A stretch of 11,892 nucleotides of DNA, from positions 1-11,892 of the forward strand of contig JAJXVP010000069.1 of assembly GCA_021782055.1 (NCBI GenBank). Direction: 5' to 3'. The translations under genes and the position numbers were made by a program. Shown here piece after piece: positions 1 through 6,548 of this stretch. The notes beneath the pieces were generated by a model. It saw only the letters and a list, made by a program, of their open reading frames with translations, searched no databases and was not told where the DNA came from. Numbering within the stretch: position 1 is the stretch's first letter; the number at the start of each line of letters is the position of its first letter. The DNA is from a bacterium (GTDB lineage Bacteria; Spirochaetota; Spirochaetia; JABEVK01).

Positions 1-607
1 TCAAGACACTTTCACAGGTGCCAGAGACGAATTCTTCGTGAGCTTTCGTCATTTCGCGGCCAACGACCACGGGCCGGGCCGGTTCTAGCTCTGCCAGATC
101 GTCCAAAAGTTTGAGGATTCGAAACGGAGACTCGTACACCACAAAGGCTTCTCCGCGGGCTAAAAGTTCCTCTAAACGTTTTTTACGGCGTCCCGCTTTG
201 GGGGAAGGAAAGCCATCAAAGGTCACGGTCCGACCCCCAAAGCCGGCCACACTCAGCAGGGTGGCCAACGCACTAGGGCCGGGGAGGGGGACCACCGGGT
301 AGCCGGCCTCACGGACGGTACGAACCAAGACCGAACCCGGATCGCTGAGGCCGGGGGTCCCGGCATCGGTACAGTAGGCGACGGCTTTGCCTTCACTCAA
401 CAGTTTGACAATACCCTTGGCGCTTTCGGCTTCATTGGCGGCTCGGCACGAAATCAAGTGCTTGACGATGCCGTGGGCATTAAGAAGCCTCAGCGTTTGC
501 CGGGTGTCCTCGGCGGCAATCACGTCCACCTCGCGCAGGGTTTGCAAGGCGCGGAGCGTGATATCGGCGAGGTTGCCTATGGGGGTGGCGACAATATAGA
601 GCGGCAT
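1..607 (-). CDS. rsmI: 16S rRNA (cytidine-1402-2'-O)-methyltransferase RsmI, 3' end cut by window edge
   Basis: Transfers a methyl group from S-adenosylmethionine to the 2'-O of C1402 in 16S rRNA, in the decoding centre of the small ribosomal subunit. Seen: 202 residues beginning [20 protein letters not shown], with the family signatures TPIGNL (8-13), AEDTR (32-36), [12 protein letters not shown] (80-91), PGPSAL (109-114), YESPFR (158-163) and REMTKAHEE (184-192). This is the tetrapyrrole-methylase-like fold. Family members are usually about 270-290 residues, so roughly the last quarter lies outside the window. No stop occurs in frame up to base 1. The ATG lies 4 nt after the lysA stop, so the two genes are probably one transcript and translationally coupled. 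Residue F162 replaces the more common His in the YESPHR motif, a minor variation. Identification is very secure; the C-terminus cannot be assessed. Confidence 0.95.
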   Translation of the reverse strand, partial: MPLYIVATPIGNLADITLRALQTLREVDVIAAEDTRQTLRLLNAHGIVKHLISCRAANEAESAKGIVKLLSEGKAVAYCTDAGTPGLSDPGSVLVRTVREAGYPVVPLPGPSALATLLSVAGFGGRTVTFDGFPSPKAGRRKKRLEELLARGEAFVVYESPFRILKLLDDLAELEPARPVVVGREMTKAHEEFVSGTCESVL

Positions 608-611
608 GCTC

Positions 612-1874
612 TTAAAACTTCAAACCGGGAAAATCTAGTGTGGCAAACAAGTCCGCGTAGGTTTCGGCCCGGCGGATCACTCTCCAACGGCCTTCACCCG
701 ACCAAAGCACCTCGGCACTGCGCAATTTTCCGTTGTAGTTGAACCCCATAGCGTGGCCGTGGGCCCCTGTATCATGGATGACCACCAGGTCCCCTAAGTC
801 AGGGTCGGGAATTTCGCGGTCAATGGCAAACTTATCGTTGTTTTCGCACAGCGACCCAGTGACATCGTAGACCTTGCGGGGGGCATTTTCTTTGCCCGGC
901 ACCGAAATATGGTGGTAGGCCCCGTACATACCCGGCCGCATCAGGTTGGCCATACAGGCGTCCAGCCCGACATAATCCTTGTAAATGGCCTTTTTATGGA
1001 GCACGCGGCTCACCAACCACCCGTAGGGTCCGGTCACGACACGACCACATTCCATGACGACGCGCAAGGGAGCTAACCCCTTTTTCTCGATCAGCTCTTG
1101 GTACGCGGCTTGAATGTGTCGACCCACATAGGCCAAATCGACGGCCGTTTGCGTCGGTCGATACGGAATCCCAATGCCCCCACCCAGGTTGACCTCGGTG
1201 AGCTTGATGCCTGTCCGTTGGTGAATTTCGTCCGCGAGTTCGAACAACAAACGAGCGGTTTCGACAAAGTAATCCGGGTTCAATTCGTTGGAAGCGACCA
1301 TGGTGTGCAGGCAGAAGGTTTGGGCTCCCAGGCGCTGGGCTTCTTGATAGGCTTCCAACAGTTGGGGGCGGGTCAGACCATATTTGGCCTCTTCAGGCTT
1401 GCCGATGATGGCATTGCCTTCTTTTAAAGGACCCGGGTTGTAGCGAAAACTGAGTCGTTGAGGCAGGCGGCCTCCCAAGGCGTCGTACAAGAACCGGACA
1501 TGGCTCAGGTCATCCAGGTTAATCAGTGCCCCGAGTTCGTCGGCTTTGCGGAATTCTTCGGCTGGCGTATCGTTGGAGGTAAAAACGATGTGGTCACCAG
1601 GAATTCCTGCGGCTTGGCAGAGCAAGAGTTCGGCCAGCGAACTGCAGTCGGCTCCCATGCCTTCTTCGTGAAGAAGCTTAAGAATGTGGGGGTTGGGCAG
1701 AGCCTTGACGGCAAAATGGTTACGAAAACCGCCGGGGACCCAGGAAAAAGCCTGGGCAAAGGAGGTCGCATTCTGACGAAGGGCCTTCTCGTCATAAATA
1801 TGAAACGGAGTGGGGACTTGTTGGGCGATAGCTTCCAGCTCCTGGCGGCTGAAGGGGAGTGTTTTTTCAGTCAT
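612..1874 (-). CDS. lysA: Diaminopimelate decarboxylase
   Basis: PLP-dependent fold-type III decarboxylase converting meso-diaminopimelate to L-lysine, the last step of lysine synthesis, in the cytoplasm. The 420 residues have the normal family length. Seen: the PLP lysine in FAVKALPNP (K57), the glycine-rich phosphate loop [10 protein letters not shown] (229-238), MECGR (274-278), the catalytic cysteine region [11 protein letters not shown] (340-350; C343, E344, D347) and a C-terminal [13 protein letters not shown] (370-382). The usual HxGS block of the barrel reads [10 protein letters not shown] (189-198), as in a divergent LysA subgroup rather than the Escherichia coli type. The start is supported by GAGGAA a few bases before ATG. 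The gene is first in a two-gene unit with rsmI. A candidate promoter and three repeats lie just upstream. A related ornithine/arginine or carboxynorspermidine decarboxylase is less likely, because the CEN-ND active-site block and length fit LysA. Confidence 0.88.
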   Translation of the reverse strand: MTEKTLPFSRQELEAIAQQVPTPFHIYDEKALRQNATSFAQAFSWVPGGFRNHFAVKALPNPHILKLLHEEGMGADCSSLAELLLCQAAGIPGDHIVFTSNDTPAEEFRKADELGALINLDDLSHVRFLYDALGGRLPQRLSFRYNPGPLKEGNAIIGKPEEAKYGLTRPQLLEAYQEAQRLGAQTFCLHTMVASNELNPDYFVETARLLFELADEIHQRTGIKLTEVNLGGGIGIPYRPTQTAVDLAYVGRHIQAAYQELIEKKGLAPLRVVMECGRVVTGPYGWLVSRVLHKKAIYKDYVGLDACMANLMRPGMYGAYHHISVPGKENAPRKVYDVTGSLCENNDKFAIDREIPDPDLGDLVVIHDTGAHGHAMGFNYNGKLRSAEVLWSGEGRWRVIRRAETYADLFATLDFPGLKF

Positions 1875-1891
1875 GGGTTCCTCAGAATCTC

Positions 1892-1921
1892 AAAATAGTC
1901 TTTTCGTGGACGGGGCGTCAA
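1892..1921 (-). promoter_or_regulatory. Candidate sigma-70-type promoter for lysA-rsmI
   Basis: Read on the minus strand, TTGACG (complement of 1916-1921, 5 of 6 to consensus) and TATTTT (complement of 1892-1897, 4 of 6) are separated by 18 bp. The predicted start near 1885 leaves a very short leader of about 11 nt before the lysA ATG at 1874, so this call is tentative. The -35 box lies inside the first of three direct repeats. Confidence 0.4.
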
Positions 1922-1968
1922 TCAAACAATCGGGATGTCCATCAAACTCAGCGGGGCGTCCATCAAAA
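1912..1968 (-). repeat. Three imperfect direct repeats, candidate operator array upstream of lysA
   Basis: Three copies of a 16-bp motif occupy 1912-1927, 1932-1947 and 1953-1968, so the starts are 20 and 21 bp apart, about two helical turns. On the plus strand they read GGGGCGTCAATCAAAC, GGGATGTCCATCAAAC and GGGGCGTCCATCAAAA; on the minus strand the motif is TTTGATKGACRYCCC. A partial fourth copy (GCCATCA, 1970-1976) follows. The first copy contains the candidate -35 box of the lysA promoter. Even phasing on one helix face suggests a bound regulator, but the factor is unknown. They could also act on the divergent gene at 2026. Confidence 0.6.
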
Positions 1969-1990
1969 TGCCATCAGATACATCCCGGAC

Positions 1991-2019
1991 TTGAATGGCG
2001 ACACGGGGGGAATTAGAAT
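1991..2019 (+). promoter_or_regulatory. Candidate promoter giving a leaderless transcript of the 2026 gene
   Basis: TTGAAT (1991-1996) and TAGAAT (2014-2019, 5 of 6 to consensus) are separated by 17 bp. Transcription would begin about 7 bp after the -10 box, at or beside the A of the ATG at 2026. The only purine-rich stretch, GGGGGG at 2005-2010, is about 15 nt from the ATG, too far for a normal ribosome binding site, which agrees with a leaderless message. Confidence 0.4.
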
Positions 2020-2025
2020 GAACCC

Positions 2026-3087
2026 ATGCCCAATGGCTCTGAAAAACCCGGCGAAGTCCGTATTTCGCGAAAAAAGCCTGCTTTTACCGTATCGCCGAGG
2101 TTTCACCTGTACCTCAAAGACTACGAACGGGAACAAGATTTTCGTCTGCGTTACGAAGACCTTTTGTCGTGGACCGAAGCCGTCGCCCTCGAGGACCATT
2201 CTGGCGGTGACTCCCTTTGGGAAATGCTGATTTACCCGCCCCCCGTGCGGGAAGAGCTCGAAGACAACCTCAAACGCCTGTACTGTCTTCTGAAAATGGC
2301 CGGGGATATGAGTGCCGTGCGCCATTTATTTGTCGAACGCATTGATTTTTGCCATTTTGCCAACTCTCAGCCGTTCCGCATCAAAGTCGTCAACCAGTAC
2401 AACGATAACCATGACTATTTCTATATCAAGAAGGCCGACGCCAGCCGGGTAGCCGGACTCGAATTAGAACACCTCTTGAGCCCCAACAACATCAACTTCT
2501 TAGTGCAGGGCTCCACGTTGGTCGAAGAACACATTGTGGGCTTGCCGGGGGATGTGTTTCTTCAAGATTACTTTCAGCGACCAGGGATCAACCGTGCCCG
2601 CATCGCCAAAGAGTTTGTGAAATTTAACGAAAGGTGCTTTGTCCGTTTGTTAGGCGATATGCGTTCGTATAACTATGTGATGGACGTTACCATGGACTTT
2701 GACGAGGAACAGTACCGTGTTCGTGCCATCGACTTCGATCAGCAAAGTTACGAGGGCGATATTCGGGTCTACTTGCCGCAATTCCACAAAGAAAACAAGC
2801 CCATTGTGGACGTGGTCTGGGAAATCCTCACCTTAGATACCATTAGGCAGTACCAGGTCGAGGAACGCACCCTGATGGCGCGCCGGGCTAAGGGGGACTG
2901 GGGGCGAATTAACGACCTTTTAGACGTGATGGAACACGGCGAGTTCTCTAACCCCGAAAAAACTGCGCAATTGGCGGCAGGGTTAGCCCATTTTCATAAG
3001 ATCGATGACTTCCGTGCCTGCCGATCGATGGGAGAACTGGTTCGTTTGAATTTGGAAGTGACCTTAGAGCTCAAAGAGAGCCTTTAA
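2026..3087 (+). CDS. Uncharacterised protein with protein-kinase-like landmarks
   Basis: A 353-residue soluble protein without signal peptide or membrane helix. I do not recognise a named family. Its middle carries, in the right order, features of the kinase/aminoglycoside-phosphotransferase fold: a lysine in a beta-strand context (YFYIKKAD, K135 or K136), acidic residues 10-13 later (E146/E148), a hinge-like STLVEEHIVGLPGD (163-176), a catalytic-loop-like LGDMRSYNYVMD (209-220) with D211 and N216 five apart, and AIDFDQ (234-239) in the place of a DFG-type metal-binding motif. The N-terminal 115 residues and the C-terminal 110 are charged and match nothing I know. An in-frame TAG at 2014 blocks an upstream start, and ATG 2026 lacks a good ribosome binding site. 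It diverges from lysA and converges on the response regulator with only 4 nt between them. That it is real is very likely from length and codon pattern; that it phosphorylates anything is an inference, and it may be a pseudokinase. Confidence 0.8.
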   Translation: MPNGSEKPGEVRISRKKPAFTVSPRFHLYLKDYEREQDFRLRYEDLLSWTEAVALEDHSGGDSLWEMLIYPPPVREELEDNLKRLYCLLKMAGDMSAVRHLFVERIDFCHFANSQPFRIKVVNQYNDNHDYFYIKKADASRVAGLELEHLLSPNNINFLVQGSTLVEEHIVGLPGDVFLQDYFQRPGINRARIAKEFVKFNERCFVRLLGDMRSYNYVMDVTMDFDEEQYRVRAIDFDQQSYEGDIRVYLPQFHKENKPIVDVVWEILTLDTIRQYQVEERTLMARRAKGDWGRINDLLDVMEHGEFSNPEKTAQLAAGLAHFHKIDDFRACRSMGELVRLNLEVTLELKESL

Positions 3088-3091
3088 CCGC

Positions 3092-3466
3092 TCAAAAAGG
3101 TGAATTAAGGGGAACATGAACCAGTTTGAGAGCCCGGGCAAAATCTTTGGTCGTCACCGGTTTGGTCAAGTATAAGTCGAAAACCGTGGAATTGGTGTCT
3201 TCGGGCGAATAGCCGGACAGCCCAATAATAGGAAGTTCGGGTTTGAGTTCACGAAGGCGCTGGGCGACGACGTTTCCGGGGCTGTCGGGGAGTTCCCAGT
3301 CTAAAAATACGGCGGCAAAGGGGACCGCTTTGACCAACTGAAAGGCGGCCTCGCCGTCATGAGCCCCGGCACTGAGTACACCCAGCCGTTTGAGCATCCG
3401 CATCGAAACATCACGTGCGGTGGGGTCATCGTCCACTACCAGCACCTGAGGAGTGTCCGAATCCAT
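3092..3466 (-). CDS. Single-domain response regulator (CheY-like receiver)
   Basis: Stand-alone phospho-receiver of 124 residues that would accept a phosphate from a histidine kinase and signal by protein contact, as it has no output domain. All key residues are present: acidic cluster D12-D13-D14, phospho-acceptor D56 in FLDWELP, S84 in GLSGYS and K102 in LTKP. The region ends with LVHVPLNSPF straight after the last receiver helix. The start at 3466 is preferred because GGAGG lies about 7 nt upstream on the minus strand; an in-frame ATG at 3589 would add 41 residues rich in basic and polar amino acids with no receiver homology. No histidine kinase is encoded nearby, so its partner is elsewhere. 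It is divergent from fabD and convergent with the kinase-like gene. CheY of chemotaxis, a Spo0F-like relay protein and an orphan regulator are all possible. Confidence 0.9.
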   Translation of the reverse strand: MDSDTPQVLVVDDDPTARDVSMRMLKRLGVLSAGAHDGEAAFQLVKAVPFAAVFLDWELPDSPGNVVAQRLRELKPELPIIGLSGYSPEDTNSTVFDLYLTKPVTTKDFARALKLVHVPLNSPF

Positions 3467-3601
3467 TCCGTCCTCCGCTCCTTTAAGCTTTATGCAGAAC
3501 AGGGCCCTCGACAAGCCCCTCAGGGGACTATTTTGCCGCCTCTTCCCATTTTTCGGTGAAAACGCTAAAGTTGCGGCCATTCCCTTCACCTGCGAGGTGC
3601 T
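3467..3601. promoter_or_regulatory. Divergent control region between response regulator and fabD with two GC palindromes
   Basis: This spacer holds a perfect palindrome AGGGCCCT (3501-3508) and the inverted repeat CCCCT-C-AGGGG (3516-3526). A weak candidate fabD promoter is TCGACA (3508-3513) and TATTTT (3529-3534) with a short 15-bp spacer; the second palindrome sits in that spacer. A further AT-rich inverted repeat TTTTC-GGT-GAAAA lies at 3550-3562. GAGGTG (3594-3599) is the probable, rather close, ribosome binding site for fabD. Regulatory meaning is inferred only from position. Confidence 0.35.
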
Positions 3602-4531
3602 ATGAAGACAGCCTTTTTGTTTCCTGGTCAGGGGGCCCAGTACCCCGGCATGGTTCTAGATTTGTACGAAGCTTCGCCTGAAGTGCGCGATATCTTTGCG
3701 CTGGCTCATGAAACCACGGGAGTCGATGTCCTGGAGCTTTTAACCCATGGCACCGAAGACCAACTCAAAGAAACCGTCAACACCCAGATTTCCGTGACCT
3801 TGGCCAACCTCTCGGCCGCTGTGGTTTTACGTCAACGCGGGGTAACCGCCGAAGGCGTCGCGGGGTTCAGCTTAGGTGAATACGCCGCCTTGGCTTGGGC
3901 TGGGGTCCTGCCGTTTGAAAAAATCTTCCCCTTAGTCCGACAACGGGGTGAGTTCATGGCTCAAGCCGCTCAGTCGTTGGACCGCAGTGCAGGTGACCCC
4001 GGCATGGCGGCCGTTTTGGGACTAAGCCCCGAACAAGTGGACGCTGTTCTTAGTAAAGAAGGCATCCCCAACCTCTTTGGAGCGAACTACAATTCACCGG
4101 TGCAGGTGGTGATCTCGGGGACTGCCGAAGCTCTGAAAGCGGGAGAAGCCGTCCTCAAGGCCGCCGGTGCCAAGCGGGTCCTTCCGTTAAAAGTATCAGG
4201 ACCGTTTCACTCTCCCCTGCTCAAGTCGGCGGCAGAAGCCTTAGAGCAAGCGGTGATGAACCTTTCGTTTGCCGACCCCCAACTGGAGCTGTATTCTAAT
4301 GTTACCGGTGCCCTCGTTCGCACCGGAACCGAAGCCAAGAGCCTGGCGGTTCGTCAGGTGACCTCTCCTGTCCGCTGGACGACCGAGGAAGCCGCTTTGG
4401 TTGCTGCTGGGTATACCAGAGTGATCGAAGCGGGCCCCGGCACGGTGTTAACGGGCCTCTGGAAGGCCCAATTTCCCGACGCGGTCTGTCTCCCGGCGGG
4501 GAAACTGGAACAAATCTCGCAAATCGGGTAA
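3602..4531 (+). CDS. fabD: Malonyl-CoA:acyl carrier protein transacylase
   Basis: Moves the malonyl group from coenzyme A to acyl carrier protein, supplying the extender unit for fatty acid synthesis. The 309 residues match the family length. Seen: the N-terminal PGQGAQYPGM (8-17), the nucleophile elbow GFSLGEYAAL (88-97) with catalytic S90 (Phe replaces the common His before the Ser), the substrate carboxylate arginine in RQRGEFM (R115), and catalytic H203 in SGPFHSPLL. The C-terminal IEAGPGTVLTGL is also typical. First gene of a three-gene operon; fabG follows after 12 nt. The ATG is preceded by GAGGTG with a short gap of about 2-3 nt, so initiation may be modest. It opposes the response regulator across a 135-bp spacer. 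Secure. Confidence 0.96.
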   Translation: MKTAFLFPGQGAQYPGMVLDLYEASPEVRDIFALAHETTGVDVLELLTHGTEDQLKETVNTQISVTLANLSAAVVLRQRGVTAEGVAGFSLGEYAALAWAGVLPFEKIFPLVRQRGEFMAQAAQSLDRSAGDPGMAAVLGLSPEQVDAVLSKEGIPNLFGANYNSPVQVVISGTAEALKAGEAVLKAAGAKRVLPLKVSGPFHSPLLKSAAEALEQAVMNLSFADPQLELYSNVTGALVRTGTEAKSLAVRQVTSPVRWTTEEAALVAAGYTRVIEAGPGTVLTGLWKAQFPDAVCLPAGKLEQISQIG

Positions 4532-4543
4532 AAGGAAACAGTG

Positions 4544-5284
4544 ATGTTGTTAACAGGAAAGAAAGCCCTGGTGACCGGCGGTTCTAAAGGGATCGGCCGC
4601 GCCATAGTCGAAATGTTTCTCAAAAACGGTGCCGAGGTCTACACGCTCTCGCGAACCCCTGGTGACCTAGCCGGGCTTGAGGCCATTGCCGCCGAAGCGG
4701 GGACCCAGGTGCATTATCGTGGGGTGGATGTGGCCGATGAAGCCGCCATCACCGCTCTGATCAAAGAAATTCTCAAAGAATCTGGGGGCTTGGACGCGGT
4801 GGTCAACAATGCCGGGATCACCCGGGATGGCTTGATTGCCCGCATGCCTGCCGACGCCTGGAACGAAGTTCTTCGCGTCAACTTGGCCAGTGCCTTCTAT
4901 ATCTGCAAAGCGGTATCGATGTCGATGCTGTCCCGTCGCGGCGGTTCCATCATCAACATGAGTTCGGTGGTCGGGCTTCACGGCAACGCGGGACAAACCA
5001 ACTATGCCGCCTCAAAAGCGGGCCTGATTGGACTTACCAAAAGCTTGGCCCAAGAGCTTGCTCCGCGTGGAGTTCGGGTGAATGCGATTTGCCCCGGCTT
5101 TATCGGCACCGAAATGACCGAACAGCTCAACGAAGACCAGAAAAAAGCCTTATTTGCCCGCATCCCGATGGCCCGTATGGGCTCGGCCGAAGAAATCGCC
5201 CGCGTCGCCCTCTTCTTGGCGTCCGATCTGTCGACGTATGTCACGGGTCAGGCTCTGTCGGTGGACGGCGGCATGGGCATGTAG
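4544..5284 (+). CDS. fabG: 3-oxoacyl-[acyl-carrier-protein] reductase
   Basis: NADPH-dependent short-chain reductase that reduces 3-oxoacyl-ACP to 3-hydroxyacyl-ACP. Numbering from the ATG at 4544 gives 246 residues. Seen: the cofactor loop VTGGSKGIGRA, NNAG, the catalytic triad S141, Y154 and K158 in SSVVG and NYAASKAG, the PGFIGTEMT segment, and the C-terminal LSVDGGMGM ending in the Met typical of FabG. A GTG at 4541 directly before the ATG could also serve as start, but AAGGA (4532-4536) lies 7 nt from the ATG and only 4 nt from the GTG, so ATG is chosen. Second gene of fabD-fabG-fabF; fabF begins 13 nt after the stop. The many SDR paralogues make family-only assignment risky, but the operon fixes the role. 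Confidence 0.95.
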   Translation: MLLTGKKALVTGGSKGIGRAIVEMFLKNGAEVYTLSRTPGDLAGLEAIAAEAGTQVHYRGVDVADEAAITALIKEILKESGGLDAVVNNAGITRDGLIARMPADAWNEVLRVNLASAFYICKAVSMSMLSRRGGSIINMSSVVGLHGNAGQTNYAASKAGLIGLTKSLAQELAPRGVRVNAICPGFIGTEMTEQLNEDQKKALFARIPMARMGSAEEIARVALFLASDLSTYVTGQALSVDGGMGM

Positions 5285-5297
5285 TGAGGAGTGAACC

Positions 5298-6548
5298 ATG
5301 TCCCGACGAGTTGTAGTTACCGGTCTAGGTACCGTCAACCCCCTCGGCCATAGTGTCGAAGAAACCTGGGCGGCCATTCAGGCGTCCAAATCCGGTATCG
5401 GCCGGATTACTCACATTGATGCCTCGACGATGCCGTGTCAGATCGCGGCCGAGGTCAAGAATTTTGATCCTTCGCGATACCTGGACAGCAAAGAAGCCCG
5501 CAAAATGGACCCGTTTAGCCAGTTTGCTTCGTATGCTGCCCTTCAGGCTTTAGAAGATTCCGGTCTGAAGGTCGGTGAAAGCATCGCCCCGGAACGCATT
5601 GGTACGGTGTTAGGCAATGGCATTGGAGGGGTTCAGGCCCTCGAAACCGCCTACGAGAAGATTTTTGCCGGCGGAGGCCCCAACCGCATTCCCCCGATGT
5701 CTATCCCGAAGTTGATTTCAAACGAAGGCCCGGGGAATATTGCCATCTTGACCGGCGCTCAAGGCCCTTGTTACTCGCTGTTAACGGCGTGTTCAGCGGG
5801 AACCGACGCCATTGGCGACGCGGCCCGTTGGATTCGGGATGGTGTGGCCGATGTGATGATCACCGGCGGTACCGAAGCGGCCATCACCCTCATGGGAATC
5901 GGTGGTTTCTGTGTGCTCAAAGCCGTCACCTTTAAGTTCAACGACGAACCAGAAAAAAGCTCGCGTCCGTTTGACAAGGATCGTTCGGGCTTTGTCATGG
6001 GCGAAGGGGCTGGAGTGCTCATCCTGGAGGATTACGAGCACGCCAAGGCTCGCGGGGCAAAAATTTACGCAGAACTGGTCGGTTACGGGATCACCTGCGA
6101 TGCGTATCACCTGACCAGCCCGCACCCCGAAGGCATCGGTGCGGTTCGTGCGATGCAAATGGCACTCAACCAAGCGGGGATGAAGCCCCAAGATATCGAC
6201 TACATCAACGCGCATGGAACCTCGACCGAGATCAATGATCCCACCGAGACCAAGGCCGTCAAGACGGTGTTTGGGGACCATGCCTACAAGTTGAAGATGA
6301 GCTCGACCAAATCGATGACCGGCCACTGCATTGGGGCCACCGGGGCCATCGAAGCCATCATTTCGATCTTGGCGTTGCGGGATCAGTATTTTCCGGCCAC
6401 GATCAACCTCGATAATCCCGATTTAGAAGCCGGTTGTGATCTCGACTACGTGCCTCACCACGGCGTTAAGGGAACCATCCGCGCTGTTATGACCAACACC
6501 CTAGGGTTTGGCGGTCACAACAGTTCGCTGATTTTTACCAAAGCCTAA
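5298..6548 (+). CDS. fabF: 3-oxoacyl-[acyl-carrier-protein] synthase II
   Basis: Condensing enzyme that elongates acyl-ACP with malonyl-ACP. The 416 residues have the normal length. Seen: VVVTGLGTVNPLG at the N-terminus, active-site cysteine C165 in TACSAGTDAIG, H306 in NAHGTSTEINDPTE, K338 in SSTKSMTGH, H343 in GHCIGATGA, and the C-terminal gate TLGFGGHNSSLIF. The Cys-His-His set marks a FabB/FabF-type synthase, and the sequence style and length favour FabF. GAGGAG (5286-5291) is well placed before the ATG. It follows fabG after 13 nt, with no acpP gene in the position where many genomes have it. Its TAA stop overlaps the TAG of the opposite-strand lacI-family gene, and its terminator lies within that gene. 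Confidence 0.96.
   Translation: MSRRVVVTGLGTVNPLGHSVEETWAAIQASKSGIGRITHIDASTMPCQIAAEVKNFDPSRYLDSKEARKMDPFSQFASYAALQALEDSGLKVGESIAPERIGTVLGNGIGGVQALETAYEKIFAGGGPNRIPPMSIPKLISNEGPGNIAILTGAQGPCYSLLTACSAGTDAIGDAARWIRDGVADVMITGGTEAAITLMGIGGFCVLKAVTFKFNDEPEKSSRPFDKDRSGFVMGEGAGVLILEDYEHAKARGAKIYAELVGYGITCDAYHLTSPHPEGIGAVRAMQMALNQAGMKPQDIDYINAHGTSTEINDPTETKAVKTVFGDHAYKLKMSSTKSMTGHCIGATGAIEAIISILALRDQYFPATINLDNPDLEAGCDLDYVPHHGVKGTIRAVMTNTLGFGGHNSSLIFTKA

Noticed and set aside
1098..1898. Long open frames on the plus strand opposite lysA
   Set aside because: They are shadows of the lysA coding sequence, with no ribosome binding site or recognisable protein motif.
3081..3100. CCTTT / AAAGG inverted repeat as a terminator between the convergent kinase-like and receiver genes
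   Set aside because: Only five AT-rich pairs with a 10-nt loop and no T tract; too weak to call.
3467..3589. N-terminal extension of the response regulator to ATG 3589
   Set aside because: The extra 41 residues show no receiver similarity, and a good ribosome binding site precedes the ATG at 3466.
5793..6326. 177-codon open frame on the minus strand inside fabF
   Set aside because: It is antisense to a clear FabF sequence containing all catalytic residues; no motif supports it.
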